8,367 nucleotides of DNA from Chitinophagaceae bacterium (GTDB lineage: Bacteria > Bacteroidota > Bacteroidia > Chitinophagales > Chitinophagaceae): assembly GCA_023251335.1 (NCBI GenBank), contig JAHEZA010000078.1:1-8367 (forward strand), in the 5' to 3' direction. A model generated the notes under the pieces. That model ran no database searches and was not told the DNA's origin. It saw only the letters and a program-made list of their open reading frames with translations. How positions within the stretch are numbered: position 1 is the first letter of the stretch; every line of letters starts with the position of its first letter. The translations under genes and the position numbers were made by a program. Positions 5,428-8,367 of this stretch are shown here, piece by piece.

Positions 5428-6363
5428 ATGTCCAATATTTTGATTTCAGGAGGTACGGGGCTTATCGGCTCTCAACTCTGTAATTATCTGACTCAAAAAG
5501 CCTACGATGTAACTATACTGACAAGAAAAAAAAGTGCAACATCCGAAAATCCGAAGATCAGTTTTAGCTATTGGGATGTTGATAGAAAAATTATTGATAC
5601 TGAAGCTGTAAAAAAAGCAGATCATATTATTCACCTCGCCGGTGCGGGGGTGATGGATAAAAAATGGACGGCCCGTTACAAAAAAATAATTTTAGAGAGC
5701 AGGACAAAAAGTGCGGAGTTAATCATTTCATGTTTGAAAGATAATGAACACAACGTAAAAACATTCGTCTCCGCGTCTGCAATTGGCTGGTATGGTGCGG
5801 ATAGTAAAGCTTCGTCAGGAAAAGAAGGATTTATTGAGACCGATCCAGCGGCAAATGATTTTCTCGGTGAAACATGCAGGCTTTGGGAAGCAAGCGTGGA
5901 GCCGGCTGCAGCACTCGGAGTGAGAGTTATAAAATTAAGAACAGGGATCGTATTAAGTAATAACGGAGGCGCATTTAAAAAATATAAACGACCTGTCCGT
6001 TTTGGTATTGCGGCTATTTTAGGAAACGGAAAACAAATCGTTAGCTGGATACATATCCACGACCTGTGCAGGCTATATTGCGAAGCAATTGAAAATAATT
6101 CCCTGGAAGGAAGTTATAACGCGACAGCTCCGGAACCTGTTTCGCAAAAAACGCTTATCCTTTATCTGGCAAAGAAATTAAAAAATAGATTTTTCACCGC
6201 TATTCATGTGCCTCAATTTTTTCTTAAAATTATTTTTGGTAAAAGAAGTATTGAAATATTAAAGAGCGCAACCGTAAATGACCAAAAAATAAAAAAGGAA
6301 GGGTTTACATTTTTATTTCCGTCCATTGAGTCAGCGATTGATGAATTGGTTGCGCATCCTTGA
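5428..6363 (+). CDS. TIGR01777-family atypical SDR / NAD(P)-dependent epimerase-like protein (YfcH type)
   Basis: A cytoplasmic Rossmann-fold protein of 311 residues related to E. coli YfcH; the physiological substrate of the family is not established. It starts MSNILISGGTGLIG with the NAD(P)-binding GGTGLIG (8-14). HLAGAGVMDKKWT (69-81) and RTKSAELI (92-99) follow, then SASAIGWYG (115-123), FLGETCRLWEASVEPA (145-160), VRVIKLRTGIVLS (165-177), VSWIHIHDL (205-213), and a C-terminal DUF1731-like tail with FTFLFPSIESAIDEL. The classical SDR YxxxK pair is absent at the expected place, as is normal for this atypical subgroup. An in-frame TTG at 5407 would add seven residues, but it falls inside the -7 box and precedes the family's conserved start, so ATG 5428 is preferred. 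It is a single gene, divergent from the secreted protein and convergent with the ABC operon. Confidence 0.92.
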   Translation: MSNILISGGTGLIGSQLCNYLTQKAYDVTILTRKKSATSENPKISFSYWDVDRKIIDTEAVKKADHIIHLAGAGVMDKKWTARYKKIILESRTKSAELIISCLKDNEHNVKTFVSASAIGWYGADSKASSGKEGFIETDPAANDFLGETCRLWEASVEPAAALGVRVIKLRTGIVLSNNGGAFKKYKRPVRFGIAAILGNGKQIVSWIHIHDLCRLYCEAIENNSLEGSYNATAPEPVSQKTLILYLAKKLKNRFFTAIHVPQFFLKIIFGKRSIEILKSATVNDQKIKKEGFTFLFPSIESAIDELVAHP

Positions 6364-6435
6364 TGCCATTTTTTTTGAGAAGTAGAATAAAAATCTCCGA
6401 TTAAAGTTGGTTTACTGTAACAACCCTAAGAACCC

Positions 6436-6454
6436 ATCAGGAAAATCTGATTTT
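6436..6454 (+). terminator. Weak hairpin terminator candidate after the SDR gene
   Basis: ATCAGG (6436-6441) can pair with TCTGAT (6446-6451; five canonical pairs plus one G-T) around an AAAA loop, followed by TTTTAT on the plus strand. It lies 72 nt past the SDR stop and overlaps the last base of the convergent permease stop codon. The stem is short and the T-run modest, so efficiency is doubtful. Confidence 0.35.
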
Positions 6455-7241
6455 ATAAATCGTCGTTGGTGAATTTTTTCAAAGCAAAAAAGTAATAAGC
6501 GCAGATATATGCCAGGCTGGCGATTACCAATATCCATGGGTCTGGCGCGCCTTTATAAATTACTTTATCGCCAAAAGGGATTGGAAGCATTACGTCCGTA
6601 ACCTGCAATGGCAAAAAATAGCCAATTGGCGAAAGTTTCATTTGGAAATTTATTAATGCAGTAATCAACCACTCGAATATTAAGCCATACAAAAAAAACA
6701 CAGCAATGGCCGCACCACTTTTCCTGAAGAGAATAGCAAGGAACATGGCAAACGTAATGTAGGCCACTGTTTGGATAAAAATGTAGCCCACATTTTCTAT
6801 TCCTGCAAAAGAAAAATGAGAACCGGTAGTGATTAATCCGAATAATAATGCAACCAGGAAATTGAAGATCGTAGCCACTGCCGAAAATAGAATTGCGAAT
6901 ACAAATTTCACGGTTACAAATTCTTTTCGTGTCCATCCGTCTATAATGTTCTGACGATGTGTTTTGAAATTAAATTCGTTGGTAAAAAGCATTATAAAAA
7001 GAATTCCGGGAAAATACAAAAGCCAACTGCTCATAAAACCTACAGTTTGCCAAACTTTAGGAAAAGCATACGGAGTGCCCAATAGCATCTGGCTCGCGGG
7101 CATATTTTGCACCGCAAGTTCATTGATATAAAAACCGGTATAGTTAATGCCGAGAATAGCAAATGAATAAAGAATGGTAAAAACCCAGAATGCTTTATAG
7201 CTTTTTACTTTTAGCCATTCAATTTTTAATAAATGTAACAT
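6453..7241 (-). CDS. ABC-2-type transporter permease
   Basis: Membrane subunit of an ABC exporter, 262 residues with six predicted helices: about 17-37, 67-87, 112-137, 148-171, 175-197 and 236-253. An amphipathic, basic N-terminus (LLKIEWLKVKSYKAFW) precedes helix 1, as is typical of ABC-2 permeases. Between helices 2 and 3 is NEFNFKTHRQNIIDGWTRKEF (88-108), the conserved cytoplasmic segment of this permease type. The large loop between helices 1 and 2 is probably outside. The C-terminus FALKKFTNDDL is cytoplasmic. The gene begins 5 nt after the ATPase stop, so the two are co-transcribed and probably translationally coupled. Substrate is unknown; relatives act in bacitracin or lantibiotic resistance, gliding-type systems or Na+ export, and nothing here decides between these. 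Confidence 0.9.
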   Translation of the reverse strand: MLHLLKIEWLKVKSYKAFWVFTILYSFAILGINYTGFYINELAVQNMPASQMLLGTPYAFPKVWQTVGFMSSWLLYFPGILFIMLFTNEFNFKTHRQNIIDGWTRKEFVTVKFVFAILFSAVATIFNFLVALLFGLITTGSHFSFAGIENVGYIFIQTVAYITFAMFLAILFRKSGAAIAVFFLYGLIFEWLITALINFQMKLSPIGYFLPLQVTDVMLPIPFGDKVIYKGAPDPWILVIASLAYICAYYFFALKKFTNDDL

Positions 7242-7246
7242 ACAAT

Positions 7247-8137
7247 TTAGTTATTGGTAAGTTCTAGAAAACGGGCTTCAAGACTTTTCTTTTTTAGCAG
7301 AAGATGATTTAAAATAATACCATTATTAAAACAATAATTATTAACTTCAGAAAGATTAGCAGTGCCTACAGGAAAATAAATTTTTATTACGGAATTTTCA
7401 TCAACGATTTTTGATTTATCAGTAATCCCATTTAATACTTCAAATAATTTTTTGTTATCGGATGCAGCCACTTCCACGATATCTTCGTTAGCTAATATCT
7501 CAGCTACTTTCCCTGATATAATTAATTCACCTCTTTTTAAAATGGCCATGTCTGTGCAAACTTTTTCTACTTCATCTAAAAGATGGCTGGCCATAATAAT
7601 GGTTTTTCCTTCCCGGTAAAGCGTTTTCATTAATTCTCTTATTTCTGCTATTCCTACCGGGTCCAGTCCGTTGGTTGGCTCATCAAAAATTAATACCGAA
7701 GGGCTACCCAGCAGGCACGATGCAATCGCAAGTCGCTGTTTCATTCCCAAAGAATACGTACTGAATTTAGAATCTTTTCGACGGGTGAGATCTACCATTT
7801 CCAACACATGATCTATGTCTTCTTTACCATGCCGTTTTATTTCTGCGGCTATTTCCAGGTTTTTTATTCCTGATAAATAATGATAAAAATTAGGCGTCTC
7901 GAGCAGTGTACCTATTTTTCTCCGGCTCTCGGCAGACGCAGGCTTATCAAAAAGCTGGTACGATCCCGACGTAGGTTTTAGTATATTAGTAATCGTTCCA
8001 AGCGTGGTTGTTTTACCACTTCCGTTTGGGCCGAGTATTCCAAAAATAGTTCCCTCAGGTACCTGGAAGCTCACATTCCTGAGCGCCTGAATGCGGCCAT
8101 AAGACTTCGATAAATTTTCGACGGTAAGAACAGGCAT
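7247..8137 (-). CDS. ABC transporter ATP-binding protein, BcrA/NatA-like
   Basis: Cytoplasmic ATPase that powers the neighbouring ABC-2 permease. The 296 residues comprise an ABC domain (about 4-215) and an 80-residue C-terminal extension common in the BcrA/NatA group. Seen: LTVENLSKSYG (4-14), Walker A GPNGSGKTT (36-44), the Q-loop position occupied by glutamate in LLETPNFYHYLSG (Glu80), the signature YSLGMKQRLAIA (128-139) in its SLGMK form, Walker B VLIFDE (148-153), D-loop GLDP (157-160), and switch His185 in IMASHLLDEVE. All catalytic residues other than the Q-loop variant are standard. ATG 8137 gives the normal start of the domain. First gene of a two-gene operon with the permease. The leader is very T-rich in the coding sense (8138-8164) with no Shine-Dalgarno sequence. 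Substrate unknown. Confidence 0.95.
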   Translation of the reverse strand: MPVLTVENLSKSYGRIQALRNVSFQVPEGTIFGILGPNGSGKTTTLGTITNILKPTSGSYQLFDKPASAESRRKIGTLLETPNFYHYLSGIKNLEIAAEIKRHGKEDIDHVLEMVDLTRRKDSKFSTYSLGMKQRLAIASCLLGSPSVLIFDEPTNGLDPVGIAEIRELMKTLYREGKTIIMASHLLDEVEKVCTDMAILKRGELIISGKVAEILANEDIVEVAASDNKKLFEVLNGITDKSKIVDENSVIKIYFPVGTANLSEVNNYCFNNGIILNHLLLKKKSLEARFLELTNN

Positions 8138-8367
8138 AAAAAAATAATTAAAAAAAAATTAAAATGCAATATACAGTAAGCGAAAATAAAAATTACAATT
8201 GTTGGTTGAACGGTAACGTTTTCGATTTTTGACCTGACCATTTTATTTATAGCAGGCAAATAAATAATCAGGATTTCTATTTTCATTTATCTCTCAAAAA
8301 AATCAAGCCCCAAAGAGACGTTTTTTTGAAATAACAGTAAAACGACAAATTCTTTTATTTTTTACTT
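8138..8367. other. AT-rich region upstream of the ABC operon, no convincing gene
   Basis: It should contain the operon promoter. The closest match is TATTTTCG on the minus strand at 8181-8188 (one mismatch to TAnnTTTG), without a clear -33 element. The 8138-8164 stretch is nearly pure A and T. TCAAAAAAA (8294-8302) and TTTTTTTGA (8321-8329) form a 9-bp AT inverted repeat with an 18-nt spacer containing GCCCC. A 71-codon minus-strand frame (8071-8286) is treated as chance. The neighbour gene to the right is outside the window. Confidence 0.5.

Noticed and set aside
6565..6936. 123-codon minus-strand frame
   Set aside because: It is out of frame inside the ABC permease gene; the permease frame has the coherent helices and family motif.
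8209..8220. AACG-GTAA-CGTT mini hairpin followed by a T-rich stretch
   Set aside because: A 4-bp stem is too weak for a terminator, and no gene is seen ending just before it.
8071..8286. 71-codon minus-strand frame with hydrophobic stretches upstream of the ABC ATPase
   Set aside because: It overlaps the start of the ATPase in another frame, its hydrophobicity comes from AT-rich DNA (Ile/Phe/Leu codons), and no family or conserved pattern is visible. A near-match -7 box before it is not enough.

Overview
The window (8,367 bp, AT-rich, few Shine-Dalgarno-like sequences) looks like a chromosomal piece of a member of the Bacteroidota, plausibly a Chitinophagaceae-type organism. Three things suggest this: protein features (the sequence style of the UvrA N-terminus and the ECF sigma factor, and a DUF6427-like membrane protein), A/T-rich leaders, and repeated matches to the Bacteroidota promoter -7 box TAnnTTTG just upstream of start codons. 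The family-level placement is inference.

Layout, left to right. (1) 1-875, minus: 5' part of uvrA (nucleotide excision repair), cut by the left edge. (2) 876-1119: divergent control region with a perfect 18-bp dyad and a long-range inverted repeat. (3) 1120-1701, plus: ECF-type sigma factor with no anti-sigma gene beside it, closed by a strong hairpin terminator that can also serve the convergent purQ. (4) 1831-5125, minus: three genes facing the same way, each probably with its own promoter. In transcription order they are a secreted protein of unknown function with a very tyrosine-rich insert (3596-5125), a DUF6427-like polytopic membrane protein (2542-3522), and purQ (1831-2502, purine synthesis). 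(5) 5126-5427: divergent intergenic region with a perfect 19-bp palindrome. (6) 5428-6363, plus: an atypical NAD(P)-binding SDR of the TIGR01777/YfcH type. (7) 6453-8137, minus: a two-gene ABC exporter operon (BcrA/NatA-like ATPase followed by an ABC-2-type permease, 5 nt apart). (8) 8138-8367: AT-rich upstream region with no convincing gene.

The genes do not form one pathway. DNA repair, sigma-factor regulation, purine synthesis and export sit side by side, as is common in Bacteroidota core chromosome. I see no mobile element, CRISPR array, tRNA or rRNA, and no clear new defence or biosynthetic system. The items most worth checking are the two palindromes placed like operators, the tyrosine-rich secreted protein, the A10 tract at the start of uvrA, the glutamate in the Q-loop position of the ABC ATPase, and the short-leader promoter geometry shared by several genes.
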